Shown: positions 31,532 through 42,815 of the stretch, in pieces
Numbering within the stretch: position 1 is the first letter of the stretch
Layout of the letters: each line of letters begins with the position of its first letter
From: Orobanche coerulescens
Taxonomy: Eukaryota > Streptophyta > Magnoliopsida > Lamiales > Orobanchaceae
Direction of reading: 5' to 3'
Assembly: GCA_033398695.1 (NCBI GenBank)
Contig: JAWKAU010000040.1
Span: forward strand, 372,001-436,000
Length of the DNA: 64,000 bases
The notes under the pieces: generated by a model
Database searches by the model: none
Seen by the model: only the letters and a program-made list of their open reading frames with translations
What the model was told of the DNA's origin: nothing
Made by a program: the position numbers and the translations under genes

Positions 31532-33190
31532 GTGACGTTACGAGAAGCAATAGCCGTCCGAGAAGAATTACTAGCCGAAGAAGAAAGAATTGGAGACGTC
31601 TTTAACTTGGAAGCCGACGAAGAAGAAGAAGATTGCGAGGCATACGATGCCCCGAATTATGACACGAACCTCGTCCTTCGCATGTTACAAACGAAGGCGG
31701 TCCCGAGTGACATAGAACAACGAGATCAAATCTTTCACACGAAGTGTCGTGTCGGAGAGAAATGGTGTAGCTTGATCATTGACGGTGGAAGTTGTACAAA
31801 TGTGGCATCAAGCGAGATGGTTTCGAAGCTCGGACTAACCACTATGGCTCATCCAAGGCCGTATGCACTCCATTAGATCGATGATGGAAATAAAGTGAAA
31901 GTATCAAGACAAGTGAAGGTCGGACTCACCATGGGTTCGTATGGTGATGATATTATATGCGATGTACTACCGATGGATGCATGTCACGTGTTTTTGGGAA
32001 GACCTTGGTTATTTGATCGGGACGTACTACATCGAGGGAGGAGCAACGAGTATGAGTTACGAGACAAAGGTAAAAAAATTGTTCTTAAACCTATTTCACC
32101 TCAAGCTATCCGAACAATGAGTTCGAAAAAAGTCGAAGGACCGAAGCTCATGATGTTTGCAAACGAAAAGGAAGTCGAACACGCTATTGACGAAGGCGAA
32201 TGTGTTTATGTAATGATGATCAAAGGGACCCGAAACCTTACTGCAAAATCACACCACGAAGAAAAGATAGATACACTGTTGCACGAGTTCGCGGATGTCT
32301 TTCCCGAAGACTTGCCGGTGGGCTTACCACCTATCTGCGGAATCGAACACCAAATTGATCTTATACCAGGAGCTCCATTACCGAACAAGGCGGCATATCG
32401 TTGTAATCCCGAAGAAACCAAAGAACTACAACGTCAAATTGAAGAACTCATGAGTCACGGATATGTCCGAGAGAGTTTAAGCCCGTGTGCGGTTCCAGTC
32501 CTACTTGTACCAAAAAAAGACGGATCATGGCGTATGTGCATTAATAGTAGGACCGTGAATAACATCACCGTCAAGTATCGGTTCCCCATCCCAAGACTAG
32601 ACGACATGTTAGATGAGTTGCATGGCTCAGTTATATTCTCAAAAGTTGATTTACGGAGCGGATACCATCAAATTCGCATGTGAGAGGGAGACGAATGGAA
32701 GACGGCTTTTAAAACGAAAAATAGCCTTTATGAGTGGGTCGTGATGCCATTCGGCCTAACTAATGCCCCGAGCACTTTCATGAGATTGATGAACGAGGTT
32801 CTTAAATCTTTCTTGGGGAAGTTTGTTGTCGTGTACTTAGACGACATTTTAATCTACAGTCGATCCTTAGAGGAGCATCTTGAACACTTGCGGCACGTGT
32901 TTGAAACTCTAAGGAAACAGAAACTTTATGGAAAGCGGGAAAAGTGTACTTTTCTAGTCGAGAGTCTTGTCTTTCTCGGCTATGTTGTTTCTAAAGAAGG
33001 AATTTCGGTGGATCAAGAGAAAATCGCGGCAATCAAGTCTTGGCCGACACCAAAAACTATCACGGAGGTACGATCATTTCATGGCCTCGCTTCTTTTTAC
33101 CGACGATTCATACGGGACTTTAGTACCATCTCTAGTCCGATCACGGAGTGTCTTAAAAAAGGTCCATTTGCATGGAAAGAGGCTGCCTAA
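31532..33190 (+). pseudogene. Element L protease and RT, interrupted by stops
   Basis: Protease: IIDGGSCTNVASSEMVSKLG, TAG at 31874-31876 (Trp lost), then [37 protein letters not shown], then TGA at 32681-32683 (Arg lost), then [20 protein letters not shown] and YLDD near 32840, ending at TAA 33188-33190 (Gln lost). The reading frame is otherwise maintained across these stops, so decay here is by substitution. Confidence 0.9.
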
Positions 33191-35050
33191 AGAGCTTTTA
33201 AAACATTAAAAGAAAAGTTATGTGAAGCACCTATTTTAACGTTACCCGATTTTTCACAACCATTTGAGGTGGAATGCGGCGCTAGTGGAGTTGGAATCGG
33301 GGCAGTACTTATTCAAGGAGGCCGACCCCTCGCCTATTTTTCAGAAAAGTTAAGTGGTGCTCGAGTTTATTATTGTACTTACGACAAAGAGTTCTTTGCT
33401 ATCGTGACAGCACTAGATCATTGGAGTCACTATTTACGTTCGAAACATTTCGTGTTACATTCGGATCATGAGTCGTTAAAATACATTAACGGGCAAAACA
33501 AGCTAAGTCCAAGACATGCCAAATGGGTGGAATTCCTACAATCATTTCACTTTTCATCCAAGTACAAAGACGGTAAAAGCAATGTCGTTGCAGATGCGTT
33601 ATCTAGGAGGAATGCCTTACTTTCTACTCTGGAGGTTCGGTTACTTGGTTTCGAAATGTTGAAGGAATGTTATGAAAATGATGAGGATTTCAGAGAAATT
33701 TTTACTCGTTGCAAATCTGCTCCGTTCGGGGAGTTCATGTTACAAGATGATTTCCTATTTAAAGGAAATAGACTGTGTGTTCCAAAATAGGCGATTCGGG
33801 AATTATTGGTCCGAGAAGCTCACGGAGAAGGTTTAGCAGGACATTTTGGCACGGCCAAAACATTGGAAGTACTAAGAGAACATTTCTTTTGGCCTAAAAT
33901 GCTAAAAGATGTTTACAATGTTTTAAGTAAATGTGTAACCTGTCACATCTCGAAGAGTTCGTTCAAACCGGGATCATATATGCCTCTACCGGTTCCAGAA
34001 AGACCGTGGGAAGATGTATCCATGGATTTTATCGTCGCTTTACCCCGTACTCAACGAGGGAAAGATGCTATTATGGTGGTTGTTGATCGGTTCTCAAAAA
34101 TGGCTCATTTCGTGGCTTGCCACAAAACCGACGACGCAAGCAACGTGGCCGACTTATACTTCCGAGAGGTGGTTCGTTTACATGGAGTTCCGAAGACTAT
34201 TGTATCGGATCGAGATTCGAAATTCCTTAGCTATTTTTGGAATACTTTATGGAGGAAAGTGGGAACGAAGATCTTATTTAGCACTTCGCACCGTCCACAA
34301 ACCGATGGTCAAACCGAGGTCACAAATCGAACATTAGGAATGTTGTTGCGAGGACTTGTGAATAAAACGCAAAAGGACTGGGACGTGAAACTTGCTCACG
34401 CAGAATTTGCCTATAACCGATCCCCTAAACATGCTACGACACATTCTCCTTTCGAAATCGTTTACAGATTAAATCCTTATATACCCTTGGACTTGATTCC
34501 ATTGCCGAAAGACGAGTTGGTACACAAAGATGCGGAGTCAAAACTTAAGTCGATGATCAAATTGCACGGATAAATACATGATCGAATCAAAGAGGTGAAT
34601 GATGCATACAAACGGAAATCCAACAATCATAGAAAACCGAGACTATTCGAAGTAGGCGACTTGGTTTGGGTACACTTAAGAAAAGAGAGATTTCCGAGCA
34701 AACGCAAGAACAAACTTATGCCGAGAGCCGAGGGGCCTTACAAAATCGTGGGAAAAGTGAACGACAATGCGTATAAAGTAGAACTTCCGGGCGACTATGG
34801 GGTACACGCCACTTTTAACGTGGGCGATCTATCTTCTTACCTTGACGACGAGGGAATCACTGAATTGAGGTCAATTCCTTTCAAAGGGGGAGGGGATGAT
34901 GCGATTACGGAATCTCCAAACGAAGTAAGCGAAGTGAGAATTGACGTAGGTGACGATACCAAGTTGCATGCACATAGACCTACGTACTTCGGAGAGAAAA
35001 CGTCCGCGGAAATGGGAACGATCTTAATAATCGGAACCGGGATAACTTAG
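33191..35050 (+). pseudogene. Element L RNase H and integrase, interrupted by stops
   Basis: RNase H (33269-33600) begins with Glu-Cys-Gly-Ala-Ser where the family has Cys-Asp-Ala-Ser, so the first catalytic Asp is lost. TAG at 33788-33790, then the integrase HHCC domain (EAHGEGLAGHFG, CVTCHISK), core with [23 protein letters not shown] and [14 protein letters not shown] at 34571-34573, and the C-terminal domain to 34896. The frame 34595-35050 continues into the 3' LTR and ends with IIGTGIT. Confidence 0.9.
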
Positions 35051-35853
35051 ACGTATCAAAACATGCACACGTATGCATGTTCATGCATACAAAATCGGCC
35101 ATTTGCGGAAGATTTCGGCCGATTGTGACATGCATCCTTGAAGGATCTTTTGTCCCCACTACTTTAAAGACTTGCCTTCATTTTCAAAGTCCACCACATC
35201 AAGATCAAAGAAAGAAATTTGATTCACTCCACTACTTTGAAATTTTCGGCCGAACCATATGGAAGAAGAGGCCAAGATGTCACTTTCATGATCAAGTCAT
35301 TATCAAGCCTTACAATATATCACATGAGGAGGATCTTGTCCACTCCTTCTTGGAAGCCCCACGGCCGATTTGTGCACCTCAAGCCAAAATGTTGTGATTT
35401 CTTGTCAAAGACTTTGTAGAATAGTTTAATAAGTGCTTGTATTTTAGTTAGATTTTGTGTGATTTTCTTTGGCCTTGTTAGGAGTCATTATGGCTATATA
35501 ATAGCCTGACCCTCAACCCTTTGAAAACATCTTGAAAGTTATAACATTGTATTTCTCTTGAAATATACGTTGAACGAGTTCAACAAAACCTTGGTTATTA
35601 TTTCGACGCGTCTCGAATTTTAACTTGATCAATTCTCAATAGGTCTTGAGGAGAGATTATATTTATCGAGTTATTGGTCTAATTCGATAAAACACATTCA
35701 AACCCATACACTATCCTACCTCACGGCCGAAAACCATATAATTTCGGCCACCACCTTTTATTTTCATTGTTACTTCGATACTTGTAAAAACCGTGATAAT
35801 CTTCCATTGTATTTTTTATGTTTTACGTACATTTATATACGTAATTCGTATCA
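34897..35853 (+). repeat. Element L 3' LTR
   Basis: A 957-bp LTR preceded by the purine tract AAAGGGGGAGGGGA. It matches 29681-30638 and is followed by CAAGA. Confidence 0.95.
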
Positions 35854-36203
35854 CAAGATCTTCACTTTTACTTTAAGACCTTGAAAATGCACCAAGACTT
35901 TGTAGCAAAAGGGATGTCATGTGTAGAAGACTTGTGGAGGGCTGAAACTTTCTTCTTTGTCCTTCTTTATTCCAACGGCTAGTGGATTTGAATTTGGGCC
36001 GAAAATCTTCATCCCATAATGATGCCCGGATCTTATTCTTCGTGTATCTTGATGACATTGATAGGTATTTTACTTTTGATGTCTGTCTCGATCGGTTTCT
36101 TCGCCAATTCTCTTTCCCAAATAATTTGAACTAGGCTGTTGATGGAGTCTTTGATTCTTTTAGCTCTTGCCCTTGTGATTGGTCCGAGAGGAACTTGAAT
36201 TGG

Positions 36204-37826
36204 TTATTTTGCATTCTCTAGCGTGTTCGCATCATTCCCCTCCTCTTGAAGAGGATTTACCCTCAAATCCGTTTCGTCACCTGCATCAAAACAGCTTAAG
36301 TCAGCCACATTAAAAGTAGCACTGACATTATACTCACCTGGTAAATCCAGTTTGTAGGCATTGTCGTTGACGCGCTCCAGGACTTGAAAAGGACCGTCTC
36401 CTTGCGGAAGTAGCTTAGATTGTCTTTGTATAGGAAATCTTTCTTTTCGCATGTGTAACCAAACCCAATCCCCTGGTTCAAAAGTTAGCTTATGATGCCC
36501 TTTGTTGGCTTGCTTTGCATATTGCCCAGTTCTTCGTTCAATGTTTAGGCGTGTCTGCTCGTGTAGTTTCTTGACGAACTCAGCCTTTTTAGCACCATCT
36601 AGATTAACAAACTCAGAAATAGGTAAAGGAATTAGATCCAAGGGGGTTAGAGGATTAAAGCCATACACAATTTCAAACGGTGAATATTTAGTAGCCGAAT
36701 GCACTGATCGATTATAAGAAAATTCAACATGGGGTAGGCATTCTTCCCATGTTTTAATATTCTTCTTGATAATTGATCTGAGTAGAGTAGATAAGGTTCG
36801 ATTAACAACTTCAGTTTGTCCGTCCGTCTGGGGATGGCAAGTAGTTGAAAACATCAATTTTGTGCCCAATTTTCCCCATAAGGTTTTCCAAAAATAACTT
36901 AAGAATTTAGTATCTCTGTCGGAAATGATTGTTCGAGGCATCCCATGTAACCTTACTATTTCTTTAAAGAATAGATTAGCGACATGTGAAGCATCATCAG
37001 TCTTGTGACATGGAATAAAGTGGGCCATTTTTGAAAACCTATCAACTACTACAAAAACTGAATCCCTTCCATTTTTACTTTTTGGTAGACCTAAGACAAA
37101 ATCCATTGACAAATCTACCCATGGTTTGGTTGAGATAGGTAAAGGAGTATACATTCCATTAGGTAACACTTTTGATTTAGCTTTTTTACATGTTATACAA
37201 CGATTACAAACTCTTTCGACGTCACGTTTCATACGTGGCCAATAAAAATGTTCATGTAGAATAGCTAAAGTTTTTGATATACCAAAGTGTCCCATTAAAC
37301 CACCGCTATGTGCTTCATGCACAAATAATTCTCGCAACGAGCAAGCAGGAATACATAACTGATTTCCACGAAACAAATAACCCTCATGTTTGTAGAATTG
37401 GTCGTGGGCCATTTGTTCACATGTTTTGTAAACTTGCCCGAAATCAAGATCATTGGCATATAATTCTTTAATATGTTCAAACCCGAGTAATTTAGCATCA
37501 AGAGTGGAGATAAGTGCATACCTTCGAGAGAGAGCATCTGCGACCACATTTTCTTTACCCTTTTTGTAGCGGATGACATAAGGAAAAGTCTCAATAAATT
37601 CTATCCACTTAGCATGTCTTTTGTTGAGGCTATGTTGTCCCTTTAAGTGTTTTAGAGACTCGTGGTCCGTATGGATTACGAACTGTTTTGGCCATAAATA
37701 ATGTTGCCATGTTTTCAATGCTCTGACCAACGCGTAGAGTTCTTTATCATATGTAGGATAATTAAGTGTGGGACCAGCCAATTTCTCACTAAAGTATGCT
37801 ATTGGTTTACCTTCTTGCATTAACAC
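36204..37826 (-). CDS. Element K RNase H, integrase and pol C-terminus (540 codons open)
   Basis: The longest well-kept pol segment of K. RNase [43 protein letters not shown]. Integrase: HHCC ([24 protein letters not shown]), Asp 1 ([17 protein letters not shown]), Asp 2 ([11 protein letters not shown]), Glu ([14 protein letters not shown]), and the basic C-terminal domain ([40 protein letters not shown]). The frame runs 31 bases into the LTR, ending at a stop in ENAK; the other LTR copy has Glu there and continues to GPITRARAKR. The N-terminus is missing because of a stop at 37863. Confidence 0.92.
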   Translation of the reverse strand: MLMQEGKPIAYFSEKLAGPTLNYPTYDKELYALVRALKTWQHYLWPKQFVIHTDHESLKHLKGQHSLNKRHAKWIEFIETFPYVIRYKKGKENVVADALSRRYALISTLDAKLLGFEHIKELYANDLDFGQVYKTCEQMAHDQFYKHEGYLFRGNQLCIPACSLRELFVHEAHSGGLMGHFGISKTLAILHEHFYWPRMKRDVERVCNRCITCKKAKSKVLPNGMYTPLPISTKPWVDLSMDFVLGLPKSKNGRDSVFVVVDRFSKMAHFIPCHKTDDASHVANLFFKEIVRLHGMPRTIISDRDTKFLSYFWKTLWGKLGTKLMFSTTCHPQTDGQTEVVNRTLSTLLRSIIKKNIKTWEECLPHVEFSYNRSVHSATKYSPFEIVYGFNPLTPLDLIPLPISEFVNLDGAKKAEFVKKLHEQTRLNIERRTGQYAKQANKGHHKLTFEPGDWVWLHMRKERFPIQRQSKLLPQGDGPFQVLERVNDNAYKLDLPGEYNVSATFNVADLSCFDAGDETDLRVNPLQEEGNDANTLENAK

Positions 37827-37862
37827 GGCTCCTATTCCTGTTCCGGATGCGTCACATTCAAC

Positions 37863-39059
37863 CTAAAAAGACTTAGTGAAATTAGGAAGTGATAAAACCG
37901 GGGCCTTAGTTAGCTTTTCTTTTAATAACTTAAAATCCGTTTCTTGCGCTTCTCCCCATTTAAACCCTACATTCATTTTTAGTATTTCGGTCATTGGTGC
38001 GGCTAGGGTGCTGAAATTAGGCACAAAGTGTCGATAAAAACTAGCTAGTCCGTGGAAACTTCTTACGTCGCCAATATTTTTAGGACTTGTCCATTCTTGA
38101 ATAGCTTTTACCTTTTTCGTGTCTACTTGAATTCCTTCTGCACTGACAACAAACCCCAAGAATACTAACTTGTCCGTGCAGAAAGTGCATTTACTTAGGT
38201 TAGCATACAACTTTTCTTCCTTAAGTATTTCCATTACCGTTCGAAGATGCTTAACGTGTTCGCCTAAGTTTTTGCTATAGATTAGTATATCATCGAAGTA
38301 TACCACCACAAATTTTCTTAGGTAAGCACGAAAAATATGGTTCATTAGGCGCATAAAAGTACTAGGAGCGTTTGTGAATCCTAACGGCATGACCATCCAT
38401 TCATAAAGTCCGTATTTAGTTTTAAACGCGGTTTTCCATTCATCTCCTTCTTTCATTCGTATTTGGTGATAGCCACTTTTAAGATTGATTTTAGAGAATA
38501 TGCTAGAACCATGTAATTCATCTAACATGGCATCTAAACGAGGAATGGGGTGTCGATACTTTACCGTGATGTTGTTGATAGCTCGACAATCAATACACAT
38601 TCTCCAAGTAGAATCCTTTTTCGGTACGAGCAACACGGGGACGGCACAGGGGCTTAAACTCTCTCGTACATGACCTTTGCTCAGGAGTTCGGTTACTTGC
38701 CTCTGAATTTCTTTTGTTTCCTCTGGATTAGCCTGATACGCCGGTCGGTTCGGGATTTGTGCTCCCCGAATGAAGTCTATTTGATGTTCGATACCGCGAA
38801 TTGAAGGTAATCCGGGTGGGGCCTCATCTGGAAAGATATCTTGGTATTCCTGTAAAAGAGAAGAAACAACATCGGGTAAAGAGCTCTTAAGCTCGTTAGT
38901 TGTTAGTAATGTCTCTCTAAACAAGATTACAATTACGGGTTGATGCTCTTTTACTACCCGTTCAATTTCTCCCGCCTTAGCGTAGAGGCTGATTTTAGAA
39001 CTTTCGTTTTGTTTTCCTTTGATCTCGGCATTCCTTATTAGATCGTCCGCTTCTTGCAT
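37863..39059 (-). pseudogene. Element K RT
   Basis: 398 codons: linker YQDIFPDEAPPGLPSIRGIE, RT boxes [40 protein letters not shown] and the catalytic YFDD, thumb and connection to SLPNFTKSF. It stops at a TAG directly before the RNase H first Asp block. Another stop near 39060 separates it from the protease. Confidence 0.9.
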
Positions 39060-39470
39060 TTTGAGTTGGTCCTTGTAGACTTATTGCGGTGTTAAAGGGG
39101 CAAGGGTAATTTGGCATTGATTAAAATCGAACGAGTACTTATTAGTATACCCATTGTGCATTATATGCCGATCGAATTGCCAGGTCCGTCCTAGCAACAA
39201 ATGTCCGACTTGCATTGATATGACATCACAGAGTATTTCGTCATGATACTCACCGATCCGAAATGCTACTAAAACTTGTTTAGTGACTTTAGTTTCACCA
39301 CTATTATTCAACCATTGTAGTTTGTATGGTTTCAGATGTTTTGTAGTAGGTAGTCCGAGTTTTTCTACCATTATGGTGCTTGCGACGTTCGTGCATGACC
39401 CTCCGTCTATAATCATGCTACAAACTTTATCCTTTACGTAACATCGTGTATGGAATAGGTTCTCCCGCTG
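39060..39470 (-). pseudogene. Element K protease
   Basis: Shows SMIIDGGSCTNVASTIMVEK, LQWLNNSGETKVTKQV and HLLLGRTWQFDRHIMHNGYT. It is cut from Gag by element M at 39470; the frame continues at 45718 once the CGCTG duplication is removed. Confidence 0.9.
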
Positions 39471-40468
39471 TGATACGAATTACGTAAGTAAAACGTATAA
39501 AATACAACGGAAGTTCAACAAGTATCAAAGTATCACTTGAATTTTACTAAGGTTGGCCGAAATTTGATGGTGCTCGGCCGTGATGTAGTATGATGTACGG
39601 AGTTTGATGTGTTTTATCGAACTAGACCTATAACTCGATAAAAGGTAATCTCTTCCCAAGACCTTTTGAGAATTGATCAAGTTAAAATCTCGAGACGCGT
39701 CGAAACAATAACTAAAGTTTGTTGAACTCGTTCAACGTATATTTCAAAGGAAATACAAGGTTTATTATGATTCAAGATATGTTACAAATACAACGAGCAC
39801 TACTATATATAGTAGTTTCCATCCGAAAGAAAATACAACAAAACGAGAAAACGAAACTTCCTAGCAACATCCTAATCGGCCGAAAATATCAAAGAGATAC
39901 CAAGCAATCTTGGATTTTATTGTTTGATGGGGACATGAGGAAATCTTGGTCTTTATTTCATGATGGTGACATGAAGGATCCTTGATGAAAGTCTTCACAA
40001 ATCATCCCTTCTTGCAAGCTTCCAATCGGCCGATCTTAATCAAGGAGTGAGGAGGATTTGGTGTAGATTTGATGAAGATATCTTGATGGTGACATGAAGA
40101 ACATGCTTGAAGAAAGTCTTCCTCAATTTCATGATATGGCCGATTTTTGTGGGGAAGGAAATCATGGTGAATTTTGGTGTTATTAGGTGATGAAAGTCTT
40201 TCTCAATATCTAGTAGGGCCGATTTGTTGATGTCATGTATCTTGACAATCATGAGTCCCTTTCAAGCATGATACGGCCGGTTTTTTCATGCTTTCGGACC
40301 GATTCCGTCGTCGAGTTTTACGTTATTCCGATTCCGATTAACAACGTAACTCCAATCCGATTAACATTTTCTCCTAAGTATAACGATGCATGGCCATGCG
40401 AATTTGCATCATCATGGAGGTCGATTTTTATTGGAGTTTCTTCGACTGGAATATTAGATATCGTATCA
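39471..40468 (-). repeat. Element M 3' LTR
   Basis: A 998-bp LTR. Palindromic TATA region ACTACTATATATAGTAGT at 39799-39816. Leader hairpin 2 at 39612-39643 (11-bp arms TTTTATCGAAC/ACTCGATAAAA on this strand) and hairpin 1 at 39653-39672. The region 40085-40240 differs from the LTRs of B. Confidence 0.96.
39612..39672 (-). promoter_or_regulatory. Tandem leader hairpins, LTR M 3'
   Basis: Hairpin 2 (39612-39643) has the shared loop, seen here as TAGACCTATA. Hairpin 1 (39653-39672) has arms TTCCCAA and TTGAGAA, which pair with G-U on the sense RNA. The downstream palindrome GAGACGCGTC lies at about 39692-39701. Confidence 0.62.
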
Positions 40469-42060
40469 TTCCCTCCGTATTTGAAAGGAATTGACCTCAA
40501 TTCCGTAATGCCATCGTCGTCAAGGTAAGGCGAGAGATCACCTACGTTGAAAGTCGCGTGTACTCCGTATTCGCCCGGAAGTTCGACTTTGTATGCGTTG
40601 TTGTTCACTTTTTCCACAATTTTGTACGGACCCTCGGCTCTCGGCATCAATTTGTTCTTCCGTTTGCTTGGGAATCTTTCTTTTCTCAAATGTATCCAAA
40701 CTAAGTCGCCAACATCAAATAACCTCGCTTTTTTATTTTTGTTCGACTTCCGTTTGTAAATTTCATTCACTTCTTTAATCCGTTCCCGTATCCTTTCATG
40801 TAACTTCATCATTGATTTGAGTTTTGCTTCGGCGTCTTTGTGAACCAATTCGTTGCTCGGCAAGGGAATCAAGTCCAATGGCAAGTGCGGATTTAATCCG
40901 TATACCACTTCAAAAGGTGAATGGGCCGTGGCATAACCGGGTGATCGGTTGTATGCGAATTCCGCATGAGCAAGTTTAACGTCCCAATCTTTCTGTGTTT
41001 TATTTACCAACCCTCGCAATAATGCTCCCAAGGTTCGATTAGTTACCTCGGTCTGTCCTTCGGTTTGCGGGTGATGTGAAGTACTGAACAGGAGTTTAGT
41101 ACCTACTTTCCTCCATAAAGTATTCCAGAAGTAACTCAGAAATTTGGAATCTCGATCCGACACGATAGTTTTTGGAACTCCGTGTAAACGAACTACTTCC
41201 CGGAAGTACAAGTCCGCCATATTGCTTGCGTCATCGGTTTTGTGGCACGCGATAAAGTGAGCCATTTTCGAAAAACGGTCGACGACCACCATGATCGAGT
41301 CTTTGCCTCGTTGAGTATGAGGTAAAGCGACAATAAAATCCATCGAGACATCCTCCCACGGTCGTAACGGTATTGGCAATGGCTTGTATGTACTCGACTT
41401 GAACGAACTTTTCATCATGTGACAAGTTACGCATTTGCTCACGATTGTGCTTACGTCACCATACATCTTCGGCCAAAAGAAATGTTCTTTTAGCACTTCT
41501 ACAGTCTTGGTCGAGCCGAAATGACCGGCTAGTCCTCCTCCGTGCGCCTCCCGAACCAGCAATTCCCGAATTGTATGTCTCGGCACACATAATTTATTTC
41601 CCTTGAAAAGAAAGCCATCTTGTAAAACAAATTCCTCGTACGGGGCCATTTTACAACGGTTAAAAATTTCCCCGAAGTCCCAATCGTCGTTGTAATGATC
41701 TTTCAAAGTCTCGAACCCCAACAAACGAACATCTAGCATCGACAGTAAGGCATACCATCTCGATAGTGCATCCGCCACTACATTACTCTTCCCGTCTTTG
41801 TACTTGGATGAAAAGTGAAAAGATTGTAAAAATTCCACCCATTTTGCATGTCTCGGGCTTAGCTTACTCTGTCCGTTGATGTATTTCAACGACTCGTGAT
41901 CCGAATGCAGCACGAAATGTTTCGAACGCAGATAATGACTCCAATGATCGAGTGCTCTTACGATAGCATAGAACTCCTTGTCGTAAGTACAATAATTCAC
42001 TCGGGCGCCACTTAACTTCTCCGAAAAATAGGCGATGGGACGGCCTCTTTGAATAAGCAC
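40318..42060 (-). CDS. Element M RNase H, integrase and pol tail (580 codons open)
   Basis: RNase H from [16 protein letters not shown] through [15 protein letters not shown] to ADALSRWY. Integrase HHCC ([22 protein letters not shown]), Asp 1 ([17 protein letters not shown]), Asp 2 ([11 protein letters not shown]), Glu ([14 protein letters not shown]), and the C-terminal domain ([40 protein letters not shown]). In HPQT(D/E)GQTE the usual Asp is Glu. The frame passes the purine tract and ends 50 codons inside the 3' LTR with [20 protein letters not shown]. The upstream break is an indel cluster near 42065-42115. Confidence 0.93.
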   Translation of the reverse strand: MLIQRGRPIAYFSEKLSGARVNYCTYDKEFYAIVRALDHWSHYLRSKHFVLHSDHESLKYINGQSKLSPRHAKWVEFLQSFHFSSKYKDGKSNVVADALSRWYALLSMLDVRLLGFETLKDHYNDDWDFGEIFNRCKMAPYEEFVLQDGFLFKGNKLCVPRHTIRELLVREAHGGGLAGHFGSTKTVEVLKEHFFWPKMYGDVSTIVSKCVTCHMMKSSFKSSTYKPLPIPLRPWEDVSMDFIVALPHTQRGKDSIMVVVDRFSKMAHFIACHKTDDASNMADLYFREVVRLHGVPKTIVSDRDSKFLSYFWNTLWRKVGTKLLFSTSHHPQTEGQTEVTNRTLGALLRGLVNKTQKDWDVKLAHAEFAYNRSPGYATAHSPFEVVYGLNPHLPLDLIPLPSNELVHKDAEAKLKSMMKLHERIRERIKEVNEIYKRKSNKNKKARLFDVGDLVWIHLRKERFPSKRKNKLMPRAEGPYKIVEKVNNNAYKVELPGEYGVHATFNVGDLSPYLDDDGITELRSIPFKYGGNDTISNIPVEETPIKIDLHDDANSHGHASLYLGENVNRIGVTLLIGIGIT

Positions 42061-42089
42061 CGCCCGATTCCAACTCCGCGCGCCGCATT

Positions 42090-42806
42090 CTACCTCAAAC
42101 GGTTGTGAAAAATCGGTAACGTCAAAATCGGCGCTTCACATAATTTTCCCTTTAAATTTTCAAAAGCCTTTTGGGCCGCCTCGTTCCATGCAAAGGTTCC
42201 TTTTTTCAGACACTCCGTGATCGGACTGGAGATAGTGCTAAAGTCCCGTATGAATCGTCGGTAAAAAGAAGCGAGGCCATGAAATGACCGTACCTCCGTG
42301 ATTGTCTTTGGGGTCGGCCACGACTTGATTGCCGCGATCTTCTCTTGGTCGACCGAAACTCCGTCTTTCGAAACAACATAGCCGAGAAAGATAAGACTCT
42401 CGACTAGGAAAGTACACTTCTCCCGTTTTCCATAAAGTTTTTGTTCCCTTAGCGTCTCAAATACGTACCGCAAATGTTCGAGATGTTCCTCTACGGACCG
42501 ACTGTAGATCAAAATATCGTCTAAGTACACGACAACAAACTTTCCCAAGAAAGGTTTAAGAACCTCGTTCATCAACCTCATAAAAGTGCTCGGGGCGTTG
42601 GTGAGGCCGAATGGCATCACAACCCATTCGTAAAGTCCGTTCTTTGTTTTAAACGCCGTTTTCCATTCGTCTCCCTCTCGCATGCGGATTTGATGGTATC
42701 CGCTCCGTAAATCAACTTTGGAAAATATAACCGAGCCATGTAACTCGTCCAGCATGTCGTCTAGTCTCGGGATGGGAAACCGATACTTGACGGTGATGTT
42801 ATTCAC
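42090..42806 (-). pseudogene. Element M RT
   Basis: [55 protein letters not shown] (catalytic YLDD near 42520), then thumb and connection ([40 protein letters not shown]). It is separated from the upstream frame by a one-base loss near 42813 and from RNase H by a lost G near 42116. Confidence 0.92.
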
Positions 42807-42815
42807 GGCTCTCTG

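Larger units (their letters stand above)
29681..35853 (+). mobile_element. Element L: Ty3/gypsy element, plus strand, inserted in the K LTR
   Basis: LTRs 29681-30638 and 34897-35853 begin TGATGCGATTACGG and end TCGTATCA. The TSD CAAGA is at 29676-29680 and 35854-35858. I count about two dozen LTR differences (roughly 2.5%). Gag-pol is colinear with the A/B/M family but interrupted mainly by nonsense substitutions, with one clear frameshift. Confidence 0.96.
29180..36234 (-). repeat. Element K 3' LTR, split by element L
   Basis: The two pieces, 29180-29680 and 35859-36234, are contiguous in the intact copy at 47217-48091, and CAAGA is duplicated at the break. No AUAGGUCU hairpin pair is visible in this LTR, unlike the A, E, F, G, H and L types. 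Confidence 0.94.
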
